The notes under the pieces: generated by a model | What the model saw: the letters and a program-made list of their open reading frames with translations, nothing else | Databases searched by the model: none | What the model was told of the DNA's origin: nothing | Program-made: the position numbers and the translations under genes | Assembly (NCBI RefSeq): GCF_001696535.1 | Contig: NZ_MBQE01000001.1 | Span: 1,240,001-1,304,000, forward strand | Direction of reading: 5' to 3' | Length of the DNA stretch: 64,000 bases | Source of the DNA: Stappia indica | Lineage (GTDB): Bacteria > Pseudomonadota > Alphaproteobacteria > Rhizobiales > Stappiaceae | Part shown: piece after piece, positions 26,176 through 35,345 of the stretch | How the letters are laid out: the number at the start of each line of letters is the position of its first letter | How positions within the stretch are numbered: position 1 is the stretch's first letter

Positions 26176-27840
26176 TCAGCCTTCTGCCGCGGCGGCGGCC
26201 CGCTTCGCCTTTTCCTCCTCCACCAGCTCCTTCTTGGACAGCTTGCCGACCATCGTCTTCGGCAGGGCGTCGCGGAACTCGATCTCCTGCGGCAGCTCGA
26301 TTGGCGACAAGTGGCCTTTCAGGAACAGCCGTAGCTCCTCGGCGGAGACATGCTCGTCCGGCTTCAGCTTGACGAAGGCCTTCGGCGCCTGGCCGCGATA
26401 GCTGTCGGGAATGGCGATGACGATCGTCTCCTCGACGGCCGGATGCTGGTAGATCGCCTCCTCGATCATGCGCGGATAAACATTGTAGCCCGAGCAGAGG
26501 ATCAGGTCCTTGATGCGGTCGACCAGATAGACGAAGCCGTCCGGGTCGCGGTAACCGACATCGCCGGTGTGCAGGGCGCCGTTCTCGATGGCCCGGGCCG
26601 TGTCCTCGGGGCGATTGTAGTAGCCGGCCATCACCTGCGGCCCGCGCACCACCAGCTCGCCCTTCTCGCCCTCCGGGACGCATTCGGACGGATTTTCGAG
26701 ACTGCGGAACTCAAGCGTCGTTCCGGGAATGGCAAGGCCGATGGAGCCGGACCGCCGGTTCTCGTTGAGCGGGTTCGCCGCCACCACGGGCGAGGCTTCG
26801 GTCAAGCCGTAGCCCTCGACCAGGATGCACCCGGTCAGCCCCTCGAACTGGGTCTTCACCTCCACGGGAAGCGGCGCACCGCCGGAGATGCAGAGCCGGA
26901 TCGTGGTGAGGTCGTAGCCCTTGGTCATCTCGGAATTGTTGATCGCCGTGTAGATGGTCGGCACGCCGGGAAACAGCGTGATCTTCTTCCGCCGGATCGT
27001 GTCGAGCAGCATCTTCAGCTCGAAGCGCGGCATCAACACCATCTCGGCCGCCAGCACCACGGAGAGGTTCTGCGCCACCGTCATCGCGAAGACGTGGAAG
27101 AACGGCAGCACGCAGAGCATCTTCTCCTCGCCGACCTGCGCCTCGCAGAAGATCGAGCGCATCTGCTCGATATTGGCGGCAAGGTTGGTGTGGGTCAGCA
27201 TCGCGCCCTTGGGGACGCCGGTCGTGCCGCCGGTATATTGCAGCACGGCGATGTCGGTGTCGGGCCGGATGTCGGCGACGCGCGGACTGGCGCCGTGGCC
27301 GATGAGTTCCGAAAAGCGGGGATGCGCGGCATCCTGCGGCACGCGCGCCCGGTCGCCGCGCTTGAACAGCTGGAACAGCAGCTTCTTGGGCTGGGGCAGG
27401 ATATCGGCCATCGCGCAGACAATGACGCGGTCGAGCGTGCCCTCGCGCCGCACCGCCTCCACCTTGTCGTAGATGACCTTGAGATCCATCGTCACCATGA
27501 TGCGGGTGCCGCTGTCCCGCGCCTGGAACGACAGTTCCCGCTCTACGTAGAGCGGATTGAAGTTCACAACGATGCCGCCGATCTTGAGCACCGCGAAATA
27601 GAAGATCGTGTAGTAGGGCGTGTTCGGCAGGCACAGGCCCACCTTGTCGCCCTTGACCACGCCCATCGCCTGGAGACCGGCGGCCGCCCGGTCGGCGAGC
27701 GCCGCGATCTCCGCATAGGTCCAGCCCTTGCCGAGGAAATCCATGGCCGGCCGACGCCCATGGTCCCTGGCTGCCGTGTCGAGATAGGTGTGCATCGGCT
27801 GCGGACGAAAAGCGGCAAGCCAGACCTGCGGTTCGCTCAC
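26176..27840 (-). CDS. fadD: Long-chain fatty acid-CoA ligase (FadD-type)
   Basis: A 554-residue acyl-CoA synthetase of the ANL superfamily. It activates fatty acids to acyl-AMP and then acyl-CoA. Visible motifs are the P-loop YTGGTTGVPKGAM, the A5 motif YGLTEASPVV, the hinge TGDVGYRDPDGF/VDRIKDLI, and the A10 lysine in LPKTMVGKL. Proposed start is GTG at 27840 with GGGAGG eight bases upstream. An ATG at 27933 would add 31 Gly-rich residues without homologous character. A 16-bp palindrome lies ~116 bases upstream. Single-gene transcription unit. Confidence 0.92.
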   Translation of the reverse strand: MSEPQVWLAAFRPQPMHTYLDTAARDHGRRPAMDFLGKGWTYAEIAALADRAAAGLQAMGVVKGDKVGLCLPNTPYYTIFYFAVLKIGGIVVNFNPLYVERELSFQARDSGTRIMVTMDLKVIYDKVEAVRREGTLDRVIVCAMADILPQPKKLLFQLFKRGDRARVPQDAAHPRFSELIGHGASPRVADIRPDTDIAVLQYTGGTTGVPKGAMLTHTNLAANIEQMRSIFCEAQVGEEKMLCVLPFFHVFAMTVAQNLSVVLAAEMVLMPRFELKMLLDTIRRKKITLFPGVPTIYTAINNSEMTKGYDLTTIRLCISGGAPLPVEVKTQFEGLTGCILVEGYGLTEASPVVAANPLNENRRSGSIGLAIPGTTLEFRSLENPSECVPEGEKGELVVRGPQVMAGYYNRPEDTARAIENGALHTGDVGYRDPDGFVYLVDRIKDLILCSGYNVYPRMIEEAIYQHPAVEETIVIAIPDSYRGQAPKAFVKLKPDEHVSAEELRLFLKGHLSPIELPQEIEFRDALPKTMVGKLSKKELVEEEKAKRAAAAAEG

Positions 27841-27955
27841 GATGGTTCCTCCCGGACCCGGCACGTGGATCGTGCCCTGTTGTTGCACGGCGCCCGCCCC
27901 TCCTGCAGACCCGCGGCCGATTTTGCCGGCCACGTCAACATGGGCAAGCCTTCCC

Positions 27956-27971
27956 TTTACGTCAACGTAAA
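27956..27971. promoter_or_regulatory. Palindromic operator candidate upstream of fadD
   Basis: TTTACGTCAACGTAAA is an inverted repeat (TTTACGT, CA, ACGTAAA) in the fadD upstream region. It resembles, from memory, sites assigned to MerR-family LiuR-type regulators of branched-chain amino-acid and fatty-acid catabolism. It contrasts with surrounding GC-rich sequence. Confidence 0.55.
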
Positions 27972-28020
27972 ATGCAATTTCTCGGCGGCGCTTCGGCCCG
28001 GCGCCAGTCTACCACGCAGC

Positions 28021-28042
28021 GGCCGCGATGCGCATCGCGGCC
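28021..28042. repeat. Perfect 22-bp palindrome after the adenine deaminase gene
   Basis: GGCCGCGATGC followed directly by its reverse complement forms an uninterrupted 22-bp palindrome, 10 bases beyond the ade stop codon. A GCA/TGC pair outside it could extend the stem around a 2-base bulge. There is no U-run, so it is a hairpin-type 3' end or a dyad protein site rather than a textbook terminator. Confidence 0.6.
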
Positions 28043-28052
28043 TGCGCAAAGC

Positions 28053-29774
28053 TCAGCCGAGCAGCGCGAAACGGTCGACATCGAACATCCCGCGATCCGT
28101 GATCTTCAGGTGCGGAATGACCGGCAGCGGCAGGAAGGCGACCTGCAGGAACGGCTCGGGCAGGGTGCAGCCCAGCGACCGGGCGGCGATCCGCAGGGAC
28201 TCCAGCGCGTGGCGCACCTCCTCGAACGAGGCAAGGCTCATCAATCCGGCGACAGGAAGGGCCAGTTCCGCCATGATCGTATCGCCGCGCGCCACCACGA
28301 ACCCGCCCTGCAGCTCGGCGATCCGGTTGACCGCCGTCGCCATCGAGGCGCCGTCGCAGCCCACCACGCAGATATTGTGGCTGTCGTGGCCCACGGAGGA
28401 GGCAATCGCCCCGCCCTGCAATCCGAAGCCGGAGACGAACCCGCGGCCGATATTGCCGTTCTGCCCGTGCCGCTCGACCACCGCCACCTTGGCAACGTCC
28501 GAAGCGGGATCGGCCTGCAGGCCGCCCTCCCCCTCCGGCAGGCTGCGCGACAGGTGCTCGGTGATGATCCGGCCCGGAACCACGCCGATGACGGCGCTCT
28601 CGTTCGAGCCTGTCGCCTCGATGCGGAAGTCCTCTGCCGCGACCGGGCGCTGCAGGCGCACGCTGTCGAGCCCCACCGGCTGAAGCGGCTGACGCGCGGC
28701 AAAAGCATCCTCGTCCACCGGGCGCCCTGCCGCAATGACCGAGTGCACGCGGCACTCTTCCAGATCGTCGAGCAGCACGATGTCGGCGCGCCAGCCCGGC
28801 GCCACCTGCCCCCGGTCGCGCAGGCCGAAGGCGACCGCCGCCGACCAACTGGCTGCGCGATAGGCGTCGCAAGGCCGCGCGCCGCGGGCGATCAGCCGCC
28901 GGATCATGCTGTCGAGATGCCCTTCCTCGGCGATATCCAGCGGATTGCGGTCGTCGGTGCACAGGCACACGAAGGACGAGGTGTCCGGCGTCAGCACTTC
29001 GGCCAGCGCCTCCAGGTCCTTCGATACGGAGCCTTCCCGGATCAGGATGGTCATGCCCTTGGCGAGCTTCTCGCGCGCCTCCTCTGCCGTCGTCGCCTCG
29101 TGGTCGGTGCGGATGTGCGCGGCGAGATAGCCGTTGAGATCGAGCCCCGACAGAAGCGGCGCGTGCCCGTCGATATGCCCGTCCTGGAACGCCGCCAGCT
29201 TGGCGATGGCACCGGGGTCGCGCGCCAGCACGCCGGGAAAGTTCATGAATTCGGCAAGGCCGATGACCTTGGGATGCGAGCGCAGCGGCTCGATGTCCTC
29301 GATCTCGAGCCGCGCGCCGGCGGTCTCGAACGCGGTTGCCGGCACGCAGGACGAGAGGTTGACCCTCAGGTCCATCAGCGTGCGCTCGGACGCATCGAGA
29401 AAGTAGCGGATGCCGGGGACACCCAGCACGTTGGCGATCTCGTGCGGGTCGCAGATCGCCGTCGTCACCCCGTGCGGCAGCACGCAGCGATCGAACTCCA
29501 GCGGCGTCACCAGCGAGGATTCGACATGCAGATGGGTGTCGATGAAGCCCGGAACGACGATGCGTCCGCCGCCGTCGATTTCCCGTTCGCCGCGATAATG
29601 TCCGTGCGTTCCCACGATCCGGTCGCCGACAATGGCGACATCCGTGTCGGTCAGCGAGCCGTCGATGACGGAGAACACCCGCACGTTCCGCAGCACCAGG
29701 TCGGCGGGGATCTCGCCGCGTCCGGCCGCAATCGCCCGCTCCAGAAAAGCCCGTGTTTCCATCGTGTTCGGCAT
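28053..29774 (-). CDS. ade: Adenine deaminase
   Basis: A 573-residue amidohydrolase converting adenine to hypoxanthine and ammonia (purine salvage or catabolism). Metal-binding motif HLHVES is near residue 96, followed by the family stretch [13 protein letters not shown] and later [13 protein letters not shown], both typical of the microbial Ade family (not the ADA type). Length is normal (~570-600). Start at 29774 has GGGAG on the minus strand about seven bases away; the frame is open to 29840 but lacks a site there. It is divergent from the ROK gene across 226 bases. Confidence 0.93.
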   Translation of the reverse strand: MPNTMETRAFLERAIAAGRGEIPADLVLRNVRVFSVIDGSLTDTDVAIVGDRIVGTHGHYRGEREIDGGGRIVVPGFIDTHLHVESSLVTPLEFDRCVLPHGVTTAICDPHEIANVLGVPGIRYFLDASERTLMDLRVNLSSCVPATAFETAGARLEIEDIEPLRSHPKVIGLAEFMNFPGVLARDPGAIAKLAAFQDGHIDGHAPLLSGLDLNGYLAAHIRTDHEATTAEEAREKLAKGMTILIREGSVSKDLEALAEVLTPDTSSFVCLCTDDRNPLDIAEEGHLDSMIRRLIARGARPCDAYRAASWSAAVAFGLRDRGQVAPGWRADIVLLDDLEECRVHSVIAAGRPVDEDAFAARQPLQPVGLDSVRLQRPVAAEDFRIEATGSNESAVIGVVPGRIITEHLSRSLPEGEGGLQADPASDVAKVAVVERHGQNGNIGRGFVSGFGLQGGAIASSVGHDSHNICVVGCDGASMATAVNRIAELQGGFVVARGDTIMAELALPVAGLMSLASFEEVRHALESLRIAARSLGCTLPEPFLQVAFLPLPVIPHLKITDRGMFDVDRFALLG

Positions 29775-29895
29775 GTTCTGCTCCCTGGCGTGCGATCCAT
29801 GCATCCTGCCTCGCACCCAAGCATGGCACAAGCACGGCAAGGCGCGCCATCACCACCGGACGTTGCGGATTCCGCGCTGCAGCACCGAAAGCGGA

Positions 29896-29937
29896 TTGAC
29901 AAGAGCCGCTCGCCGATAATTAATAAATCAACTTAAA
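29896..29937 (+). promoter_or_regulatory. Promoter and operator candidate of the ROK regulator gene
   Basis: TTGACA (29896-29901), a 17-base spacer and ATTAAT (29919-29924) form a sigma70-type promoter in a notably AT-rich stretch. ATAAATCAACTTAA at 29923-29936 begins at the edge of the -10. It matches the palindrome upstream of edd (TTAAATCGATTTAA) at 11 of 14 positions. This placement would allow autorepression. Confidence 0.55.
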
Positions 29938-30000
29938 GAAATAAAACCGTATCCAACCGCCCGACAGAGGCGGGAGCGGTCGGCGAGGGAGGATTTTCCG

Positions 30001-31299
30001 GTGGCAAGGCGCCCGCTTGTCGGACAAGGGTCGAATTCCGTGCAGTTGCGCCGCTACAACGAGCGCATCGTGCTGCAGGTGTTGCGCCGCGTCGGCGAAG
30101 CCTCCAAGGCGGATCTCGCGCGCCTGGCGCAGCTTACCAACGCGGCCATCGGCGGCATCATCCAGGACCTGACGGCCAGCGGCCTCATCGAGACGCTGGG
30201 CAAGCGCCATGACGGCGGGCGCGGTCAGCCGGCGACCATGCTGCGCCTGTCGGCGACGGGCGCCTACGGCTTCGGGGTGCGCATCGACCGGACCTCCATC
30301 GAGACGGTGCTCGCCGATTTCTCCGGCCGGATCATCGGCCGCCAGTCGCACGACCGGTTCCTGCCCGAGCCCGAGCGGGTCGTCGACATCGTCGCCCGCG
30401 ACATCGCCATGCTGTTGCGGCTGATCTCGCCGCAGGAGCATGCACGCATCGCCGGCGTCGGCGTCGCCATGCCGTTCAACCTCGGCTCCTGGCTGCACGA
30501 GCTCGGCCTGCCCAAGGCGAACTTCCACCTGTGGGACGACATCGACTTCAAGCAGATGCTCGAAGAAGCGGTCGACTTCCCGGTCTTTTCCGAAAACGAC
30601 GGCACCGCTGCCGCCATCGCCGAGCTCTTCTCCGGCGCCGGCCGCCATGCCGACGACTTTCTCTACCTGTTCCTCGGCCCGGCCATCGGCGGCGGCGTGG
30701 TCTATGGCGGCGACTGCGTGAAGGGCGTGCAGGGCAATGCCGGCGACGTCGCCATGATCCCGGTGCCGCGCAGCCGCCTCGCCTCGGCTCCCGCCCCGCG
30801 CGGCGAGATGGACATCCTGCTGACCCGCGCCTCGATCTCGGCGCTGAAGCGGCATCTTGCCCATCACGGCATCGAGGCGGAGACGCGCGACGATCTGGAA
30901 CGCGCGGCGGAAAGCGGCCATCCGGCGGTGGAGGAGTGGCTGGCGGATTGCGTCGCCGCGCTGACGCCGGCGATCTGGTCGGCGATCTCGCTGATCGACG
31001 TGCCGCTGGTGGTGATCGACTTCGACATCGACGGCGGCCTGCCGCAGCGCCTGATCGACGAGCTGACCCGCGCGCTGGCACTGGCCGCGCCGCAGTCGCG
31101 CGTGCCGCCGCGCCTCCGCCGCGGCTCCTTCGGCCAGGATGCGGGCGCCGCCGGCGCCGCCAATCTGCCGATCTTCTTCAACTATTCGCCCCGCACCGCG
31201 ATCCCGACCGCGAACGAGGGCAAACGAGGTGCTGCCGATGCCGCCGCGCGCAAGGCGCGCAAGGACGTCGAGCCCGCACAGGATGGCCGCCCGGCATGA
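30001..31299 (+). CDS. ROK-family transcriptional regulator (FrcR-like)
   Basis: A 432-residue repressor of the ROK/NagC/XylR family. An N-terminal winged helix (residues ~20-75, EASKADLARLAQLTNAAIGGIIQDL) precedes a sugar-kinase-like effector domain (~80-400) containing AGVGVAMPFN, FSENDGTAAAIAELF and the ROK loop GVQGNAGDVAMIP. The usual ROK zinc cysteines are not apparent. Translation starts at GTG with GGGAGGA eight bases upstream. It lies 51 bases before frcB, so it is the likely local regulator of fructose uptake and the linked Entner-Doudoroff genes. A basic C-terminal tail is low-complexity. Confidence 0.85.
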   Translation: MARRPLVGQGSNSVQLRRYNERIVLQVLRRVGEASKADLARLAQLTNAAIGGIIQDLTASGLIETLGKRHDGGRGQPATMLRLSATGAYGFGVRIDRTSIETVLADFSGRIIGRQSHDRFLPEPERVVDIVARDIAMLLRLISPQEHARIAGVGVAMPFNLGSWLHELGLPKANFHLWDDIDFKQMLEEAVDFPVFSENDGTAAAIAELFSGAGRHADDFLYLFLGPAIGGGVVYGGDCVKGVQGNAGDVAMIPVPRSRLASAPAPRGEMDILLTRASISALKRHLAHHGIEAETRDDLERAAESGHPAVEEWLADCVAALTPAIWSAISLIDVPLVVIDFDIDGGLPQRLIDELTRALALAAPQSRVPPRLRRGSFGQDAGAAGAANLPIFFNYSPRTAIPTANEGKRGAADAAARKARKDVEPAQDGRPA

Positions 31300-31350
31300 C
31301 GAGCCGGACGGCCTGCGATCCGATCGCAAGCCAACTGGGAGGAACTGACA

Positions 31351-32367
31351 ATGCTTAGGAAACTGATGCTCGCTGGCACCGTGCTCGGCATGGCCGCGGC
31401 CACTCCGGCGCTGGGTGCCGACATCTCCGCCTGCCTCGTCACCAAGACCGACACCAACCCCTTCTTCGTCAAGATGAAGGAAGGCGCCACCGCCAAGGCG
31501 GCGGAACTCGGCATCGAGCTGAAATCATATGCCGGCAAGATCGACGGCGACCACGAGAGCCAGGTCGCGGCCATCGAGACCTGCATCGCCGACGGCGCCA
31601 AGGGCATCCTGATCACCGCCTCCGATACCAAGGCCATTGTCGACAGCGTCAAGCAGGCCCGCGACGCCGGCATCCTGGTGATCGCGCTCGACACTCCGCT
31701 GGAGCCGATCGACGCGGCCGACGCGACTTTCGCCACCGACAATTTCAAGGCCGGCGAGCTGATCGGCCAGTGGGCCCGCGCCACGCTCGGCGATGCGGCG
31801 GCCGATGCCAAGATCGCCATGCTCGACCTTGCCGTCAGCCAGCCCTCCGTCGGCGTGCTGCGCGACCAGGGCTTCCTGACCGGCTTCGGCATCGACGTGA
31901 AGGATCCGAACCGCTGGGGCGACGAGGACGATCCGCGTATCGTCGGCAACGACGTGACCGCCGGCAACGAGGAAGGCGGCCGCACCGCCATGGAGAACCT
32001 GCTGACCAAGGATCCGATGGTCAACGTGGTCTACACGATCAACGAACCTGCCGCCGCCGGCGCCTATGAGGCCCTGAAGGCCGTCGGCCGCGAGAACGAT
32101 GTGCTGATCGTGTCCGTCGACGGCGGCTGCCCGGGCGTCAAGAACGTCACCGAGGGCGTCATCGGCGCCACCTCGCAGCAGTATCCGCTGCTGATGGCCT
32201 CGCTCGGCATCGAGGCGATCAAGGCCTTCGCCGACACCGGCGCCAAGCCGGAGCCGACGCCGGGCAAAAACTTCTTCGACACCGGCGTTGCGCTGGTCAC
32301 CGACAAGCCGGCGGAGGGCGTCCCCTCCATCGACACCAAGGAAGGCATGGACAAGTGCTGGGGCTGA
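31351..32367 (+). CDS. frcB: Fructose ABC transporter substrate-binding protein
   Basis: A 338-residue periplasmic sugar-binding protein of the ribose/fructose (Peripla_BP_4) type. The signal peptide ends at ALGAD (~residues 1-23). The mature part begins [22 protein letters not shown] and ends GMDKCWG, closely resembling rhizobial FrcB as I recall it. Mature-protein cysteines near both termini may form disulfides. GGGAGGA precedes the ATG at good spacing. Just upstream is a TGCGATC-C-GATCGCA dyad (31314-31328). A strong hairpin separates it from frcC, which would let the binding protein be made in excess of the membrane components. Confidence 0.9.
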   Translation: MLRKLMLAGTVLGMAAATPALGADISACLVTKTDTNPFFVKMKEGATAKAAELGIELKSYAGKIDGDHESQVAAIETCIADGAKGILITASDTKAIVDSVKQARDAGILVIALDTPLEPIDAADATFATDNFKAGELIGQWARATLGDAAADAKIAMLDLAVSQPSVGVLRDQGFLTGFGIDVKDPNRWGDEDDPRIVGNDVTAGNEEGGRTAMENLLTKDPMVNVVYTINEPAAAGAYEALKAVGRENDVLIVSVDGGCPGVKNVTEGVIGATSQQYPLLMASLGIEAIKAFADTGAKPEPTPGKNFFDTGVALVTDKPAEGVPSIDTKEGMDKCWG

Positions 32368-32395
32368 GGCCCCTCGCCCTGTACTGACACGGGCT

Positions 32396-32427
32396 CCGCG
32401 CGGGACGGCAACGCCCCTCCCGCGCGG
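32396..32427 (+). repeat. frcB-frcC intercistronic hairpin
   Basis: CCGCGCGGGA (32396-32405) pairs perfectly with TCCCGCGCGG (32418-32427) around a 12-base loop, in the 116-base gap between frcB and frcC. No U-run follows. Such hairpins after a binding-protein gene typically protect the upstream mRNA from 3' exonucleases. Confidence 0.7.
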
Positions 32428-32483
32428 GCCATCTGCAAGTCCGGGCACTTTGGTCCAGGCACCGTTCCGGGGGAGGAGACCCA

Positions 32484-33560
32484 ATGAGCGACGCACAGAC
32501 ACCCGCAGGAAACGACTTCGAGAAGGGCCTTTCGGGCAGTTCGACGGACGTTGCCGCCTTCGAGCGCCCCGAGCGCCCGCTGATCGACCGGATCCAGCAC
32601 CGCCTGCACGCCCGGCCCGAATTCGTGCCGCTGATCGTCCTGGTGCTGTCGCTGGCGGTGTTCGGCATCCTGCTCGGCTCGAAATTCTTCTCGCCCTTCG
32701 CCCTGACGCTCATTCTCCAGCAGGTGGCCATCGTCGGCATCGTCGGCTGCGCCCAGTCGCTGGTGATCCTGACCGCCGGCATCGACCTGTCGGTCGGCGC
32801 GATCATGGTCCTGTCCTCGGTGGTGATGGGCCAGTTCACCTTCCGCTACGGGCTGCCGCCCGAGATCGCGGTGCTGTGCGGCCTTGCCTGCGGCACCTTC
32901 TGCGGCTTCATCAACGGCGCGCTGGTCGCCTGGATGCGGCTGCCGCCCTTCATCGTCACGCTCGGCATGTGGCAGATCGTGCTGGCGGCGAATTTCCTCT
33001 ACTCGGCCAACGAGACGATCCGCAGCCAGGACATCGAGGCGCAGGCCCCGATCCTCCAGTTCTTCGGAGAGAAGTTCAACATCGGCGGCGCGGTCTTCAC
33101 CTATGGCGTCATCGCCATGTTCCTGCTGGTGCTGGTGCTGAACTACGTGCTGAACCACACCGCCTGGGGACGCCACGTCTATGCCATCGGCGACGATCCG
33201 GACGCGGCGGAGCTTGCCGGCGTGCGCGTCTCGCGCATGCGCATCTCGGTCTACACGCTGGCCGGCCTCATCTGCGCCATCGGCGGCTGGGCGATGATCG
33301 GCCGCCTCGGCTCGGTCTCGCCGACCACCGGCCAGTTCACCAACATCGAATCCATCACAGCGGTGGTGATCGGCGGCATCTCGCTGTTCGGCGGACGCGG
33401 ATCGATCCTCGGCATGCTGTTCGGCGCGCTCATCGTCGGCGTGTTCTCGCTCGGCCTGCGCCTCATCGGAACCGATCCGCAATGGACCTACCTGCTCATC
33501 GGCATGCTGATCATCGGCGCCGTCGCCATCGACCAGTGGATCAGAAAGGTTGCAGCATGA
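32484..33560 (+). CDS. frcC: Fructose ABC transporter permease
   Basis: A 358-residue permease of the BPD_transp_2 (RbsC/FrcC) family. A soluble N-terminus of ~45 residues is followed by eight to ten hydrophobic helices. Diagnostic stretches are ILTAGIDLSVGAIM and the cytoplasmic coupling loop GRHVYAIGDDPDAAELAGV. GGGGGAGGAG lies upstream of the ATG. The stop codon overlaps the frcA start (ATGA, 33557-33560). It forms the membrane channel of the FrcBCA importer. Confidence 0.92.
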   Translation: MSDAQTPAGNDFEKGLSGSSTDVAAFERPERPLIDRIQHRLHARPEFVPLIVLVLSLAVFGILLGSKFFSPFALTLILQQVAIVGIVGCAQSLVILTAGIDLSVGAIMVLSSVVMGQFTFRYGLPPEIAVLCGLACGTFCGFINGALVAWMRLPPFIVTLGMWQIVLAANFLYSANETIRSQDIEAQAPILQFFGEKFNIGGAVFTYGVIAMFLLVLVLNYVLNHTAWGRHVYAIGDDPDAAELAGVRVSRMRISVYTLAGLICAIGGWAMIGRLGSVSPTTGQFTNIESITAVVIGGISLFGGRGSILGMLFGALIVGVFSLGLRLIGTDPQWTYLLIGMLIIGAVAIDQWIRKVAA

Positions 33561-34336
33561 CCCGCGAACCGATCCTCACCGCCCGCGGCCTCGTCAAGCG
33601 CTACGGCCGCGTCGTCGCCCTCGACCGGGCCGACTTCGACCTCTATCCCGGCGAGATCCTCGCCGTGATCGGCGACAACGGCGCGGGCAAGTCGACGCTC
33701 ATCAAGGCGATCTCCGGCGCCGTCGTGCCGGATGAGGGCGAGATCCGGCTGGAGGGCAAGCCCGTCAACTTCTCCTCGCCGATGCGGGCGCGCGAGGCCG
33801 GCATCGAGACCGTCTACCAGAACCTTGCCCTGTCGCCGGCGCTCTCCATCGCCGACAATCTGTTCATGGGCCGCGAACTGCGCAGCCCCGGCTGGATGGG
33901 CAAGTACCTGCGCAAGCTCGACCGCAAGGCGATGGAGAAGATCGCCCGCGAGAAGCTCTCCGAGCTCGGGCTGATGACCATCCAGAACATCAATCAGGCG
34001 GTGGAGACGCTGTCCGGCGGCCAGCGCCAGGGCGTTGCCGTGGCGCGGGCTGCCGCCTTCGGTTCCAAGGTCGTGATCATGGACGAGCCGACCGCCGCCC
34101 TCGGCGTCAAGGAAAGCCGCAAGGTCCTCGACCTGATCCGCGACGTGAAGGCGCGCGGCCTGCCCATCGTGCTGATCTCCCACAACATGCCGCATGTGTT
34201 CGAGGTCGCCGACCGCATCCATATCCATCGCCTCGGACGTCGTGCCTGTGTCATAAGGCCGGACGAATTTTCCATGTCCGACGCCGTCGCCATCATGACC
34301 GGCGCGATGGAACCGCCGCAGGCTGCGGCGGCCTGA
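33557..34336 (+). CDS. frcA: Fructose ABC transporter ATP-binding protein
   Basis: A 259-residue ATPase with a single nucleotide-binding domain. This is the short FrcA architecture, unlike the double-domain RbsA/MglA proteins of related importers. Walker A is GDNGAGKST (~37-45), signature LSGGQRQ, Walker B VVIMDEPTAA and the switch histidine in LISHNM. The start overlaps the frcC stop. A 49-base gap precedes frcK. It powers sugar uptake at the inner membrane. Confidence 0.92.
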   Translation: MTREPILTARGLVKRYGRVVALDRADFDLYPGEILAVIGDNGAGKSTLIKAISGAVVPDEGEIRLEGKPVNFSSPMRAREAGIETVYQNLALSPALSIADNLFMGRELRSPGWMGKYLRKLDRKAMEKIAREKLSELGLMTIQNINQAVETLSGGQRQGVAVARAAAFGSKVVIMDEPTAALGVKESRKVLDLIRDVKARGLPIVLISHNMPHVFEVADRIHIHRLGRRACVIRPDEFSMSDAVAIMTGAMEPPQAAAA

Positions 34337-34385
34337 CGATGAGACAAGACCCGCCGATACCGATGCCTCGAAGGAGCCCCGTTCA

Positions 34386-35315
34386 ATGATTCTCGTCTGC
34401 GGCGAAGCGCTGTTCGACCTCTTTGCCGAGGACGGCGACGGCGGGAAGCTGACCCTCGATGCCCGGATCGGCGGCTCGCCGTTCAACGTCGCCGTCGGCC
34501 TTGCCCGGCTCGAGGTTCCGGTCGCCTATTTCGGCGGCCTGTCGCGCGATTTCTTCGGCCGCCGGCTCAAGGCCGCGCTGGAGACGGAAGGCGTCGACAC
34601 GAGCCTCGTCGTCGACAGCGACGCGCTGACCACCCTCAGCGTCGTCGGCCTCGATGCCTCGGGAAGCCCGGCCTATTCGTTCTACGGGGAAGGCTCGGCC
34701 GACCGGCTGGTCTCGCCCGACCAACTCCCTGCCCTCCCCGACAGCGTCGACACGATCCATCTCGGTTCCTTCTCCGCGCTCGTTTCGCCGGTCGGCGACG
34801 CCCTGCTGCAGCTGGTGCGCCGCGAGCATGGCAAACGCCTCGTCGCCTACGATCCGAACATCCGCCCGACGGTCGTCGGTGATCTTGCCGCCTGGCGCAG
34901 CCGGCTCGACGAGTTGCTCCCGCATGTCGATGTGCTCAAGATCAGCGCCGAGGATGCCGAAACGCTGTTTCCCGGCGCCGATCCGGCAGACCTTGCGCGC
35001 GGCTGGCTGGCCAAAGGCCCCGCCCTCGTCGTGGTGACGCGCGGCCGCGAAGGCGCAAGCGCATTTACCGCCACGGCCACCGCAAGTGTGCCCGGGCGCA
35101 CCGTTGCCGTCGTCGACACGGTCGGGGCCGGCGACACGTTCCAGGCCGCGCTGCTGGCCCGGCTCGGCAAGACCGGCGGGCGGACACGGACCGCAATTTC
35201 CGCTCTCGGGGCAGACACGCTCGCCGATCTCCTCGATTATGCGGGCAAAGCCTCTGCCATCACCTGCACCCGGCGCGGAGCGGACCTCCCCCGCCGCGCC
35301 GAACTTCTCGCCTGA
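34386..35315 (+). CDS. frcK: Fructokinase (PfkB/ribokinase family)
   Basis: A 309-residue PfkB-family kinase. It starts ILVCGEALFDLF and has the substrate region GGSPFNVAVGLARL and the catalytic/anion-hole signature DTVGAGDTFQAALL, containing the base Asp. Its place directly after frcBCA indicates that it phosphorylates the imported fructose to fructose-6-phosphate. A 2-keto-3-deoxygluconate kinase is the alternative, less likely because the downstream pathway needs fructose-6-phosphate for Pgi/Zwf. AAGGAG is nine bases before the ATG. zwf follows after 30 bases. Confidence 0.87.
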   Translation: MILVCGEALFDLFAEDGDGGKLTLDARIGGSPFNVAVGLARLEVPVAYFGGLSRDFFGRRLKAALETEGVDTSLVVDSDALTTLSVVGLDASGSPAYSFYGEGSADRLVSPDQLPALPDSVDTIHLGSFSALVSPVGDALLQLVRREHGKRLVAYDPNIRPTVVGDLAAWRSRLDELLPHVDVLKISAEDAETLFPGADPADLARGWLAKGPALVVVTRGREGASAFTATATASVPGRTVAVVDTVGAGDTFQAALLARLGKTGGRTRTAISALGADTLADLLDYAGKASAITCTRRGADLPRRAELLA

Positions 35316-35345
35316 CGGCGACACCGCAAGATTGAAAGGACCGCC

